DNA of 64,000 bases from Saprospiraceae bacterium UBA1994 (lineage in GTDB: Bacteria; Bacteroidota; Bacteroidia; Chitinophagales; Saprospiraceae), in contig DDCY01000012.1 in NCBI GenBank assembly GCA_002335865.1, positions 62,001 to 126,000 of the forward strand, read 5' to 3'. The notes under the pieces were generated by a model, which saw nothing but the letters and a program-made list of their open reading frames with translations, was not told the DNA's origin and did not search any database. This document shows positions 18,124 through 26,248 of this stretch, one piece after another (position 1 is the stretch's first letter; every line of letters starts with the position of its first letter). The translations under genes were made by a program, and so were the position numbers.

Positions 18124-19206
18124 TTATAACTTAGGGCAAAGAAGGATAGGATCTATTTGGGGCTTCTTATTTCTAAAAATGATTCTACTTATACCCAATT
18201 CGTATCCACCCACACTGCTATTGGCATCTGCAGCACTTGATACAGTCATATCATAGCCTATACCGACTTTCCATAGACCATAATTCATACCTACTAATAT
18301 CTGTGCGGCATCTCCAAGCCGATATCCTAATCCGGCAGTAAAAGCGCTGTTTTCATTAAGTCTAAATGCACTATTGAATTGTATTTGCAGGTTAGACGCA
18401 CCTCCTGCTGTGGAGTAGTAGATGACCGGTTCTAAAGCAATGCCATCGGTTGCCAAAAACCTTAATCTAGCATTCACATTGATTCGAGGATCTATATTAT
18501 TTTCAATGTTGGCTATACTATCATTCTGTATTTCGAAAGAAGAAGGTAAGAGATGACCAACGGCAGCACCAAGCTCTAGTTTAGATGTTTTGCCAATTTT
18601 ACTTACTAAAGTGACTCCTACATTTACATCACTATAAGAAGTATTAAATTCAGATTTTCCATCTACTCCTAACTGAAGTGGGTCCAAAACTTGATTTAAG
18701 AATTCCGTTTCTGTATTGAGGTTATTACCATCAACAGCAATTGAATTTCTTCCATACTGAGCACCTATTGTTAATACGTTTCCCCCTTTTTTGTTTAACG
18801 ACCAATGATATGCCGCATTCAACATATATGAAGAGTTGCTTAATGCCCCATCTCCAGATTTGTCACTTAGCATTGTGAGGCCAAATGAAGACCAATCACC
18901 TGCTGAAAAACCTAAGCCAAAATTGGCATCTATAAATAAAGTAGGAGTTGTATATGTACTACTAACTGGTTTGAAGAAAGGCTGATTAGTATCTGGGTTT
19001 ATTGACCCTTGATCTTCAGCTTTGAACCAAGTACGAGCCTGTTCTCTATATAATACTCCTATACGATATGAACCGTAAAAGTTTCCAGTATTGGCTGGAT
19101 TAAAGAAGGTAGGAGTAAAATCATAGCGCGTAAAGTGCTCGTCTTGACTTAATATGTTGGTAATGCTCAATAGGCAAATGCAACATAGAAATAATATTTT
19201 TCTCAT
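18124..19206 (-). CDS. PorP/SprF-family type IX secretion outer-membrane protein
   Basis: A 360-residue outer-membrane beta-barrel protein with signal peptide (about 1-20). After cleavage it begins QDEHFTRYDFTPTFFNPANTG, the typical PorP/SprF opening (xxQYxxxPxxxNPAxxG), then YRIGVLYREQARTWF. The remaining alternating hydrophobic strands and glycine-rich turns (GLGFSAGDWSSFGLTM, GLGYRLGDAAQILVGMNYG) fit a barrel, ending IIFRNKKPQIDPILLCPKL. PorP/SprF proteins are paired with type B (CHU_C) cargo; SprF is needed for SprB export in Flavobacterium johnsoniae. Here it leads a three-gene unit with an M43 protease and a type B cargo. The C-terminal extension after the last strand is short. A 290 bp divergent spacer upstream should contain its promoter. 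Confidence 0.9.
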   Translation of the reverse strand: MRKILFLCCICLLSITNILSQDEHFTRYDFTPTFFNPANTGNFYGSYRIGVLYREQARTWFKAEDQGSINPDTNQPFFKPVSSTYTTPTLFIDANFGLGFSAGDWSSFGLTMLSDKSGDGALSNSSYMLNAAYHWSLNKKGGNVLTIGAQYGRNSIAVDGNNLNTETEFLNQVLDPLQLGVDGKSEFNTSYSDVNVGVTLVSKIGKTSKLELGAAVGHLLPSSFEIQNDSIANIENNIDPRINVNARLRFLATDGIALEPVIYYSTAGGASNLQIQFNSAFRLNENSAFTAGLGYRLGDAAQILVGMNYGLWKVGIGYDMTVSSAADANSSVGGYELGISRIIFRNKKPQIDPILLCPKL

Positions 19207-19523
19207 GGGATAGAGCTTTTATTTATAATTAACCACTAGCATCATATTAAACGCACATTCAAACTTTTCAATTAAAGTAATCTTCTGTTGTTCGTTAAAA
19301 TGGCAATCGCGACTATCTTGGGTGATTTATTAACTTCGATCTTCTAATTAAATGCTTACATCTTAATAAATACGATATACATAAACAATATAGGGTTTAT
19401 GTATATAATTGACTGTACTATCTGTGTAATATACTAGGTTATTGTTTTTGTTGACAATTTGTAGTGAGTACTATTAATTAATAGGTTACGACTAATATGC
19501 ATTTATCATTACTTTTGTCACAG

Positions 19524-20621
19524 ATGGCAAACCAAGAATCATTATCCTCGATTGTGTGGCAAAAACTCCGAAAAAGAGGTTCTGCTATGCTTGGACTTGG
19601 GCTTATTGTAGTTTCTATATTCTTAGCCATCTTTGCTTACCTTATTATTCCAGAGAATACGCCTAATGCTAACAGGCAGCTACCCGAGATAGCTCTACAA
19701 CCACCTCTCTTTAATACAGACTGCATAAAGTACCAAAACGCTGCAACAGGCTCAGACAAATCATGGCTTGCTAGTGTATTTACAGGCTTTGAATCCGAAG
19801 ATGAGCATATACCTTATCAAAGCCTAGAATTAATAGAGGATGAATTGCAGGTGACCAACCACTATGGACAGATCAGAATACTGTCATTCGCAGATTTGGG
19901 TCTACAGAAAATGTCATTAACAGAGCTGAAGACTAATCATGTTATCAATAGAAGGTATTGGCTCGGTACAGATAGATATGGTAGAGATATCCTAAGTAGG
20001 CTCATATTAGGAATAAGAGTGTCACTTACAGTAGGTTTACTTGCTGTAACGATATCGGTCATCATAGGTATATTCCTTGGGAGTGTGAGTGGATACTTCG
20101 GAGGATGGTTAGATCAAGTAATCTCGTTTTTGATCAATGTATCATGGTCCATTCCTACACTATTACTAGTATTTGCAATTGTATTGGCATTGGGTAGAGG
20201 TGTAGGGATTATTTTTTTGGCCGTGGGTCTGACCATGTGGGTTGATGTAGCTAGGATAGTAAGAGGACAAGTTCTACAGCAAAAAAACATGCAATATGTA
20301 GAAGCTGCCAAAAGTATTGGACTCAGAGAAATTCCAGTATTAGCCAGACATATTTTACCAAATATCGTAGGTCCCATACTCGTCATAGCGGCAGCAAATT
20401 TTGCGACTGCAATATTGATAGAAGCAGGACTAAGCTACTTAGGTTTTGGCATTAGACCACCGTCGCCATCTATAGGTAATATGCTCAATGAACAATACGG
20501 ATTTGCGCTGAGTGGTAAACCTTTTTTAGCTCTTGTTCCAGCAATTACGATTATGCTTTTGGTCCTTGCTTTTAATTTGATAGGGACAGGGCTGAGAGAT
20601 GCTTTTGATGTTAGAGATTAG
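19524..20621 (+). CDS. Peptide/nickel-type ABC transporter permease (DppC/OppC family), orphan
   Basis: A permease of about 365 residues. TM1 near the N-terminus is followed by an unusually long (about 110 residue) extracytoplasmic stretch and then the conserved YWLGTDRYGRDILSRLILGIRVSLTVG segment of DppC/OppC proteins. The cytoplasmic EAA loop that contacts the ATPase is intact (EAAKSIGLREIPVLARHILPN), and the C-terminus ends FNLIGTGLRDAFDVRD. The start at 19524 (MANQESLSS) is preferred over 19497 because family members normally have a short cytoplasmic lead before TM1; the longer form adds nine residues. No partner permease, binding protein or ATPase is adjacent, although a separate Opp-like set lies at 34.2-38.6 kb. 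Confidence 0.87.
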   Translation: MANQESLSSIVWQKLRKRGSAMLGLGLIVVSIFLAIFAYLIIPENTPNANRQLPEIALQPPLFNTDCIKYQNAATGSDKSWLASVFTGFESEDEHIPYQSLELIEDELQVTNHYGQIRILSFADLGLQKMSLTELKTNHVINRRYWLGTDRYGRDILSRLILGIRVSLTVGLLAVTISVIIGIFLGSVSGYFGGWLDQVISFLINVSWSIPTLLLVFAIVLALGRGVGIIFLAVGLTMWVDVARIVRGQVLQQKNMQYVEAAKSIGLREIPVLARHILPNIVGPILVIAAANFATAILIEAGLSYLGFGIRPPSPSIGNMLNEQYGFALSGKPFLALVPAITIMLLVLAFNLIGTGLRDAFDVRD

Positions 20622-20674
20622 ACAGACAAGTTGAAGCTAAGTCAAAAAACAATTCTCAAAGATACCTATACATA

Positions 20675-20713
20675 GTGGTTCGCACTTTTTTTCTATTCAG
20701 AAAAAGCCACGCT
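20675..20713 (-). terminator. Terminator-like hairpin after icmF
   Basis: GTGG (20675-20678) pairs with CCAC (20707-20710) and an inner T-run pairs with AGAAAAA, with a bulge on one side. On the minus strand AGCGTGGCTTTTT begins immediately past the icmF stop codon, as it does after the SPOR gene at 0.7 kb. It lies between convergent genes. Confidence 0.45.
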
Positions 20714-23700
20714 CTACATATTTCTACGATATTGTCCGCCTACTTCATAAAGCGCTTGCGTGATTTGTCCTAGGGAACAAATTTTTACTGCCGCCATTAA
20801 TTCATCAAAGACATTTTCATTTTTTATAGCTTTTGCTTGCAATGCTTTTAGCTGTGTAGGTATCTCTTTTTCTCCTGCATTATGTAACGCTTCTAGTGTG
20901 TCTATTTGCTCTTGCTTCTCTTTTTCAGTAGCTCGTATAACTTCCTCAGGTATAACAGTTGGTGATCCATCTTTAGACAAAAATGTATTCACTCCTATGA
21001 TTGGAAATTCTCCAGTGTGTTTTAGTGTTTCGTAGTAAAGCGATTCCTCTTGAATCTTGCTACGTTGATACATTGTTTCCATTGCTCCTAGTACACCACC
21101 TCGCTCTGTGATACTGTCAAACTCTGAAAGTACTGCTGCTTCTACTAGATCTGTAAGCTCTTCGATGATGAATGATCCTTGTAGGGGATTTTCATTTTTA
21201 GATAATCCCAACTCGTGATTGATGATCATTTGAATTGCCATGGCTCGTCTAACACTATCTTCTGTGGGCGTAGTTATGGCTTCATCGTAGGCATTGGTGT
21301 GTAACGAATTACAGTTGTCGTAGATCGCATATAGTGCTTGTAAAGTAGTACGGATATCGTTAAATGAAATCTCTTGAGCGTGTAATGATCTTCCAGAAGT
21401 CTGGATATGGTATTTTAATTTTTGTGATCTAGAATTTGCACCGTATTTTTCTCTCATTGCTTTCGCCCAAATTTTTCGAGCGACACGTCCGATCACTGCA
21501 TATTCTGGATCGATTCCGTTAGAGAAGAAGAATGATAAATTAGGTGCAAAATGATTGATATCCATTCCTCTAGAGAGGTAGTATTCTACGAATGTAAATC
21601 CGTTCGCTAAAGTAAATGCTAATTGTGTAATCGGATTGGCTCCAGCCTCTGCTATGTGATAACCAGAGATAGATACTGAGTAAAAATTACGTACTTCGTG
21701 ATCGATAAAATATTGCTGTACATCTCCCATCAACTTGAGAGAAAACTCTGTAGAAAAAATACAGGTATTTTGTGCTTGATCTTCTTTTAGAATATCTGCT
21801 TGTACCGTGCCACGCACTGATTTCAGCGCTCGAGCTTTTAGTACTTCATAAATATCTGAATCTAATACTTCATCTCCTGTGAGTCCGAGTAACATTAGTC
21901 CTAGTCCGTCGTTTCCTTTCGGAAGATTTCCTCTATATTTTGGTCTAGTTAGACCTTTATCTTCATATTTAGCTTTGAAGGCTGCTTCTACTTTCGCTGC
22001 TAATCTATGCTTTGTGATATATTTTTCACATTGCTGATCGATAGCGGCATTCATAAAGAAAGCACAGATTGTAGCGGCAGGGCCATTGATTGTCATCGAT
22101 ACAGAAGTCATAGGATTACAAAGGTCAAATCCTGAGTATAATTTCTTAGCATCATTAAGGCAACAAATACTTACTCCAGAGTTACCGATCTTACCATAAA
22201 TATCTGGACGGTGATCTGGATCTTCTCCATATAGTGTTACTGAGTCAAATGCCGTAGATAACCTCTTGGCAGGGAGTCCTTCGGATACATAATGAAAACG
22301 TTTATTAGTACGCTCTGGTCCACCTTCTCCGGCAAACATTCTTGTCGGATCTTCACCTTTACGCTTGAATGGGAATACACCAGCCGCATATGGAAATGCT
22401 CCTGGCACACCTTCTTGCAGATTCCATTGGAGGATATCACCCCAGTCTCTATATTTTGGTAATACAACTCTTGGAATCTGTGTATGTGATAGCGATTCTG
22501 TATGGGTTGGTACCCGAATCTCTTTGTCTCTTACTTTGTATACATATTCGTCAGCTTTGTATCTAGCTACTGTTTCATCCCAGTTTTCAAGCATTCGTTT
22601 ACAGCTTCCGTCCATGTCTTCCATGATGTGATCGTACTTCTCTTGGATCGCTTTACTAAGATCACTGTCTGCCTCAAATTGTGCTAGACTTATTTTAAGT
22701 GCATACGCTTGAGAGGCATATTCTGATTGCTTAAGTACCCAAGTATCATAGTTGCGATTGTTCTCTGAGATTTCGGACAGGTATCTTACTCTGGATGGTG
22801 GAATGATATAAATTTTTTCGCTATCACCAGTATCAAAATCCATCTCACCTTTGAAGTCAACTTCTGTACGCTCGTTGATAATAGTTATGATATTGTTGTA
22901 TAATGTGTTAGTCCCAGGATCGTTGAACTGGCTAGCGATCGTACCATATACTGGCATCGCCGCTGGATCTTCATGCCATAGATCGTTGTTGCGTTGGTAT
23001 TGCTTCTTTACATCACGTAATGCATCGAGTGCACCGCGTTTGTCAAATTTGTTTATTGCTATGAGATCAGCAAAATCCAACATATCGATCTTCTCGAGCT
23101 GTGTTGCTGCTCCAAACTCAGGAGTCATTACATAAAGACTCAGATCTGAGTGATCAACGATTTCAGTATCAGACTGACCGATTCCACTTGTCTCTAGTAT
23201 GATCAAATCATAGTTAGCAGCCTTAAGGATGTCTACTGTCCCTTGGACATGCTTAGAGAGTGCAAGGTTAGACCTGCGAGTAGCGAGTGATCTCATATAT
23301 ACTCTACCATTATTGATGGCATTCATACGAATACGGTCACCTAGAAGTGCTCCACCAGTTTTACGCTTCGATGGATCTACTGATACAATCGCAAGATGCT
23401 TATTTGGAAAGTCCAGTAAAAATCTTCTTACCAATTCATCCACTAGACTTGATTTACCAGCTCCACCAGTACCTGTGATACCTAATACAGGGGTTTTCTT
23501 AGTCGCTACTGCTTTTTGAATGTCTGCTAATACAGTCGAATGTTCTTCACCATAGTTTTCTATGGCTGTTATTATTCGTGCTATATTTTGAATATTGCTT
23601 TTATCTAGTCCTTTTTCCTCGCTATTCAGCGTTTGTCCGATTGGGAAGTCACATTTTTCCATTAGATCGTTGATCATCCCTTGGAGACCCATATGTCGGC

Positions 23701-24079
23701 CATCATCTGGAGCGTATAACCTTGTAATACCGTAATCGTGTAGCTCACCGATCTCAGAGGGAAGGATAGTCCCTCCACCACCACCAAAAATCTTGATATG
23801 GCTGCACCCACGCTCTTTGAGCAGATCGTACATATAACGGAAATACTCATTGTGCCCACCTTGGTATGATGTAATGGCTATTCCCTGTACATCCTCTTGG
23901 ATAGCAGTATTGACGATCTCATCTACTGATCTATTGTGACCTAAGTGGATGATCTCGGCTCCTGATCTTTGCATAATCCTACGCATGATATTAATCGCAG
24001 CATCGTGCCCATCAAATAAAGAGGCAGCAGTTACGATTCTGATCTTATTTTTAGGTTGGTACGGCTTAGCAGGTATCAT
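20714..24079 (-). CDS. icmF: Fused acyl-CoA mutase IcmF (B12 domain, G-protein chaperone, mutase)
   Basis: An 1121-residue adenosylcobalamin enzyme with the IcmF order. The B12-binding domain comes first (about 12-140; LFDGHDAAIN with H25 as the lower-axial histidine). A MeaB-like P-loop GTPase follows (about 195-480; Walker A GTGGAGKS at 203-210, NKFD at 343-346), which in relatives loads and protects cobalamin. The mutase (beta/alpha)8 domain fills about 560-1121 (GEGGPERTNKRFHYV, DSVTLYGEDPDHRPD, MTINGPAATI). IcmF interconverts isobutyryl-CoA and butyryl-CoA and often acts on isovaleryl-CoA; the RFHYV segment differs from methylmalonyl-CoA mutases. Length agrees with the family (about 1090-1120). 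Upstream lies a TAnnTTTG promoter overlapped by a perfect 20-bp palindrome, suggesting repression by a TetR-like regulator encoded elsewhere. Methylmalonyl-CoA epimerase is 32 kb away. Confidence 0.93.
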   Translation of the reverse strand: MIPAKPYQPKNKIRIVTAASLFDGHDAAINIMRRIMQRSGAEIIHLGHNRSVDEIVNTAIQEDVQGIAITSYQGGHNEYFRYMYDLLKERGCSHIKIFGGGGGTILPSEIGELHDYGITRLYAPDDGRHMGLQGMINDLMEKCDFPIGQTLNSEEKGLDKSNIQNIARIITAIENYGEEHSTVLADIQKAVATKKTPVLGITGTGGAGKSSLVDELVRRFLLDFPNKHLAIVSVDPSKRKTGGALLGDRIRMNAINNGRVYMRSLATRRSNLALSKHVQGTVDILKAANYDLIILETSGIGQSDTEIVDHSDLSLYVMTPEFGAATQLEKIDMLDFADLIAINKFDKRGALDALRDVKKQYQRNNDLWHEDPAAMPVYGTIASQFNDPGTNTLYNNIITIINERTEVDFKGEMDFDTGDSEKIYIIPPSRVRYLSEISENNRNYDTWVLKQSEYASQAYALKISLAQFEADSDLSKAIQEKYDHIMEDMDGSCKRMLENWDETVARYKADEYVYKVRDKEIRVPTHTESLSHTQIPRVVLPKYRDWGDILQWNLQEGVPGAFPYAAGVFPFKRKGEDPTRMFAGEGGPERTNKRFHYVSEGLPAKRLSTAFDSVTLYGEDPDHRPDIYGKIGNSGVSICCLNDAKKLYSGFDLCNPMTSVSMTINGPAATICAFFMNAAIDQQCEKYITKHRLAAKVEAAFKAKYEDKGLTRPKYRGNLPKGNDGLGLMLLGLTGDEVLDSDIYEVLKARALKSVRGTVQADILKEDQAQNTCIFSTEFSLKLMGDVQQYFIDHEVRNFYSVSISGYHIAEAGANPITQLAFTLANGFTFVEYYLSRGMDINHFAPNLSFFFSNGIDPEYAVIGRVARKIWAKAMREKYGANSRSQKLKYHIQTSGRSLHAQEISFNDIRTTLQALYAIYDNCNSLHTNAYDEAITTPTEDSVRRAMAIQMIINHELGLSKNENPLQGSFIIEELTDLVEAAVLSEFDSITERGGVLGAMETMYQRSKIQEESLYYETLKHTGEFPIIGVNTFLSKDGSPTVIPEEVIRATEKEKQEQIDTLEALHNAGEKEIPTQLKALQAKAIKNENVFDELMAAVKICSLGQITQALYEVGGQYRRNM

Positions 24080-24117
24080 ATTAACTTCTATTTTCTTTTT
24101 ATGCTCACAGACGTTGT

Positions 24118-24137
24118 AACCGAACGATCGTTCGGTT
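24118..24137 (-). promoter_or_regulatory. Perfect 20-bp palindromic operator before icmF (TetR-type)
   Basis: AACCGAACGATCGTTCGGTT reads identically on both strands. It lies 38 bp upstream of the icmF start codon, directly next to the -7 element at 24141-24148, so it covers the expected transcription start. CGAACG-type inverted repeats are typical of TetR-family repressors that control acyl-CoA catabolism. No regulator gene is adjacent. The palindrome is seen directly; the regulator class is inference. Confidence 0.75.
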
Positions 24138-24140
24138 CAC

Positions 24141-24148
24141 CAAAGATA
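24141..24148 (-). promoter_or_regulatory. Promoter -7 element (TATCTTTG) of icmF
   Basis: Minus-strand TATCTTTG, an exact TAnnTTTG match. Transcription would begin about 6 bp downstream, inside the 20-bp palindrome, giving a leader of about 55 nt. Confidence 0.6.
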
Positions 24149-24381
24149 AGTTAATTATAGGAAGTCTGTAATCGAAACCAGAAGAGATATATTAATAGAG
24201 TGAAGAAGATAATTTCTATCAATCTGTTGATTTTTTTAATTTAGTCAGCGTGATGAAACTTTCTGCAATCTTCTATTTAGGAGAAACACTATATTGCTAC
24301 TCTCCATTTGTAATAATACTCTAATATTCTGTAATTATTCTTTATGCAATGTATTAGATATGCATTACCAAAATCATCATC

Positions 24382-24727
24382 ATGCAAATCAAAAATACTT
24401 TTTTGCTATTACTAGTGTTATCTATCTCTCAAATGAGTTTCTATTTTATCTTGGAGAACCTGTGGATATAGATAATGTAGAATTAGTAGGGTCAGATTGG
24501 AATATTTCTCCTAATCCAGCAATAGAAGATATCACCATAATATTACTACGAGGTATAGACATAGTAAGTCTCAGTTTATTCAATTCGGTAGGGTCTAAAA
24601 TATCAGACTTGCCATTGCCTGTTTGAGATCAGATAACTGTTCCTTTGGTAATCTACAAAATGGATTATATAATATTAATTATTAGTCCAAAAAAGAAACA
24701 AAAAGTAAGAGTTTTGTTCTTCATTGA
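24382..24727 (+). pseudogene. Relic of a type A T9SS cargo gene: signal peptide joined to a broken sorting domain
   Basis: Three pieces in three reading frames make up the ends of a secreted T9SS cargo. In the first frame, ATG 24382 gives MQIKNTFLLLLVLSISQMSF, a good signal peptide, which stops at 24471. In the second frame, about 24462-24626, comes NISPNPAIEDITI... VSLSLFNSVGSKISDLPLP, the start of a type A (Por_Secre_tail) domain. In the third, 24638-24727, comes NLQNGLYNINY, a TAG at 24683, then SKKETKSKSFVLH, matching the family ending (LxxGxYxxxI...KKxxxx). The passenger region that should lie between signal and sorting domain is missing. So the gene lost its middle and then collected at least two frameshifts and a nonsense codon. 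A 110-codon frame from TTG 24294 covers the middle piece but is not a functional gene. Confidence 0.75.
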
Positions 24728-24986
24728 CGATCTGTATGTTTCCTATGCCAGTTCTAGTTCCTTCATAGGAGTACGATTTTCTGTTGGCTACTTTTACTTC
24801 TGTATTAGTATCCATTATAAGTCATGGAGATCATATTTGCCATTGGCCCAAATCAGAAATAATTCCGTGTACTTTATCTATAGAAGTATTTATGTGTTTC
24901 GACTTTATGGTTTTTAGTAGTGGCATACGGATCGTGATTTTGGTTTGTAGGATCAAGATAGCGAATAGAAATAGAAAAATTATAAG
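24714..24986 (-). pseudogene. Relic of an SRPBCC (polyketide cyclase/AHSA1-like) membrane protein gene
   Basis: One continuous minus-strand frame reads a hydrophobic segment (IIFLFLFAILIL), then KSKHINTSIDKVHGIISDLG, QWQI, a TGA, SP, a TGA, LIMDTNTEV and YSYEGTRTGIGNIQIVNEE. This matches the usual start of Bacteroidota SRPBCC proteins: a membrane helix, hIxAxxxxVfxxIxDlxxW, xxWSPWxxxDP, and YxWEGNxxxGxGxxxI. Both tryptophans of the WSPW motif are TGA here, each one G-to-A change from TGG. The start codon is gone, and the gene stops after about 90 codons, where it meets the tail of the T9SS relic. TGA is a normal stop in this genome (for example the epimerase gene at 56.2 kb), so recoding is unlikely. 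Confidence 0.65.
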
Positions 24987-25124
24987 TTAATTCCTGTAGG
25001 TTCGATGTCTATTTAGCATCGTAATTAATTGCAAGGATTAGTATCCAAATAGTATTGAAGTCTTGTATGGGCGACACAAATTAATATAACTCTAGAAAAT
25101 AGTAATTTTGCCTTACTTAAGATA
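24728..25124. other. Gene-poor region before the lptF/G gene
   Basis: About 400 bp. Its first two-thirds are taken up by the minus-strand SRPBCC relic. The rest (24987-25124), next to the end of the lptF/G gene, contains only a short hairpin, CGATG and CATCG around 25003-25022. No terminator for the lptF/G gene with a clear T-run was found. Confidence 0.45.
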
Positions 25125-26231
25125 TTACCTCTGAGTTTTAGCAACCATTACTAAAGCGATAACAGCAAATACCATGTTAGGCAACCAAACTCCGATGGCT
25201 GGAGACAATGATAAGTTACTGCTAAATGTGGTGGAGAACTTCGAAATAATAACAAATGCAGCACCTAATACTACACCTGAGGCTAAGTGAAAACCCATTC
25301 CTCCTCGAACCTTACGAGAAGCTACAGCAACGCCTAAAAGAGTCAATATTAATATGGTAAAGGGATCAGCGTTACGTCTATGATATTCTACTAAAAATTT
25401 TTTAGCGGTATCCATTCCTTTGGACTTTTCGTTGGCGATATATTCTTTGAGATCGGGAGTTGTCATCATCTCCATCTGTTTGGAATATCTTATAAAGTCC
25501 TCAGGTGCAAAATTAAGAATGGTGTCCATTTTCTCACCTTTGCCAATGATGAGGTTCTCTTTCATGCCATCGAAAGTATGTATCTCATAATTGTTGAGTG
25601 TCCAGAGATTTCCTTTTTGTCCAGCCGGATTCATTTCCTTGAGTTTGAGACTTCTTGCTTTGAGAACATATCTGAGTTGATGATCTGCAAATTTTTCTAA
25701 TCTAAAATTTTGTGGCGTACTATCTCTTAATCTGAAGTATCGTATATATACTTTTTCGTCTGGTTGAGTGAAGAAGTGAATATCATTAGAAAGAGTTTTC
25801 TTTCCAGATTTTTTGATATGATTACTTTCAAATTCATTTTTGATCTTGGTACTATTTGGGATCACATAATTATTTCCAATCCACAGCAGGCTTGCGATAA
25901 TAGACGCTGCTACCATAAATGGCGTTAGCAACCGATAATAACTTACTCCAGAACTAAGTATCGCGACAATCTCTGAATCCTTGGCCATACGGGAGGTGAA
26001 AAATATAACAGCCAGCAAAGCAAATAGTGGCCATAATAATCCATTGATCCAAGGAATAAAGTTGAGATAGTAATCAAAAAATATCTCTTTGGTCGTCACG
26101 GAATCACGCATGAACTTATCGACCTTTTCAAAAAAATCGATAGTGATCGCAATCATAGTGATTAGAACTATAGTAAAGAAGAATGTACTTAGGTACTTCT
26201 TGATAATGTATATGTCTATCTTCTTTAACAA
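25125..26231 (-). CDS. LptF/LptG-family permease (YjgP/YjgQ)
   Basis: An inner-membrane permease of the lipopolysaccharide export family, about 368 residues from TTG 26231. It opens LKKIDIYIIKKYLSTFFFTIV, the usual first helix (KxxDxYIxKxFLxTFxxxL), then has further membrane segments near residues 60-120, a long periplasmic beta-jellyroll-like region (about 130-280), and three C-terminal helices (LILTLLGVAVASRKVRGGMG). With LptB and LptC such proteins extract LPS from the inner membrane. A longer frame from 26342 exists but its first 37 codons overlap tgt and look unlike the family; the TTG start leaves 17 bp after the tgt stop. It is the last gene of the SPOR-rodA-tgt operon. Whether it is LptF or LptG cannot be told from sequence alone. 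Confidence 0.88.
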   Translation of the reverse strand: MLKKIDIYIIKKYLSTFFFTIVLITMIAITIDFFEKVDKFMRDSVTTKEIFFDYYLNFIPWINGLLWPLFALLAVIFFTSRMAKDSEIVAILSSGVSYYRLLTPFMVAASIIASLLWIGNNYVIPNSTKIKNEFESNHIKKSGKKTLSNDIHFFTQPDEKVYIRYFRLRDSTPQNFRLEKFADHQLRYVLKARSLKLKEMNPAGQKGNLWTLNNYEIHTFDGMKENLIIGKGEKMDTILNFAPEDFIRYSKQMEMMTTPDLKEYIANEKSKGMDTAKKFLVEYHRRNADPFTILILTLLGVAVASRKVRGGMGFHLASGVVLGAAFVIISKFSTTFSSNLSLSPAIGVWLPNMVFAVIALVMVAKTQR

Positions 26232-26248
26232 GTATTTGGATGATTTAA

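Noticed and set aside
24294..24626. 110-codon frame as an intact small gene
   Set aside because: Only its last third resembles a known domain, and the neighbouring signal peptide and domain end lie in other frames. It is part of a relic.
24714..24986. TGA read as tryptophan in the SRPBCC frame
   Set aside because: The epimerase gene at 56.2 kb ends in TGA, and tryptophan is written TGG in all intact genes checked, so the standard code applies.
25103..25110. Plus-strand TAATTTTG pointing into the end of the lptF/G gene
   Set aside because: It would drive an antisense RNA, but a match of this low specificity occurs by chance and no -33 element is present.
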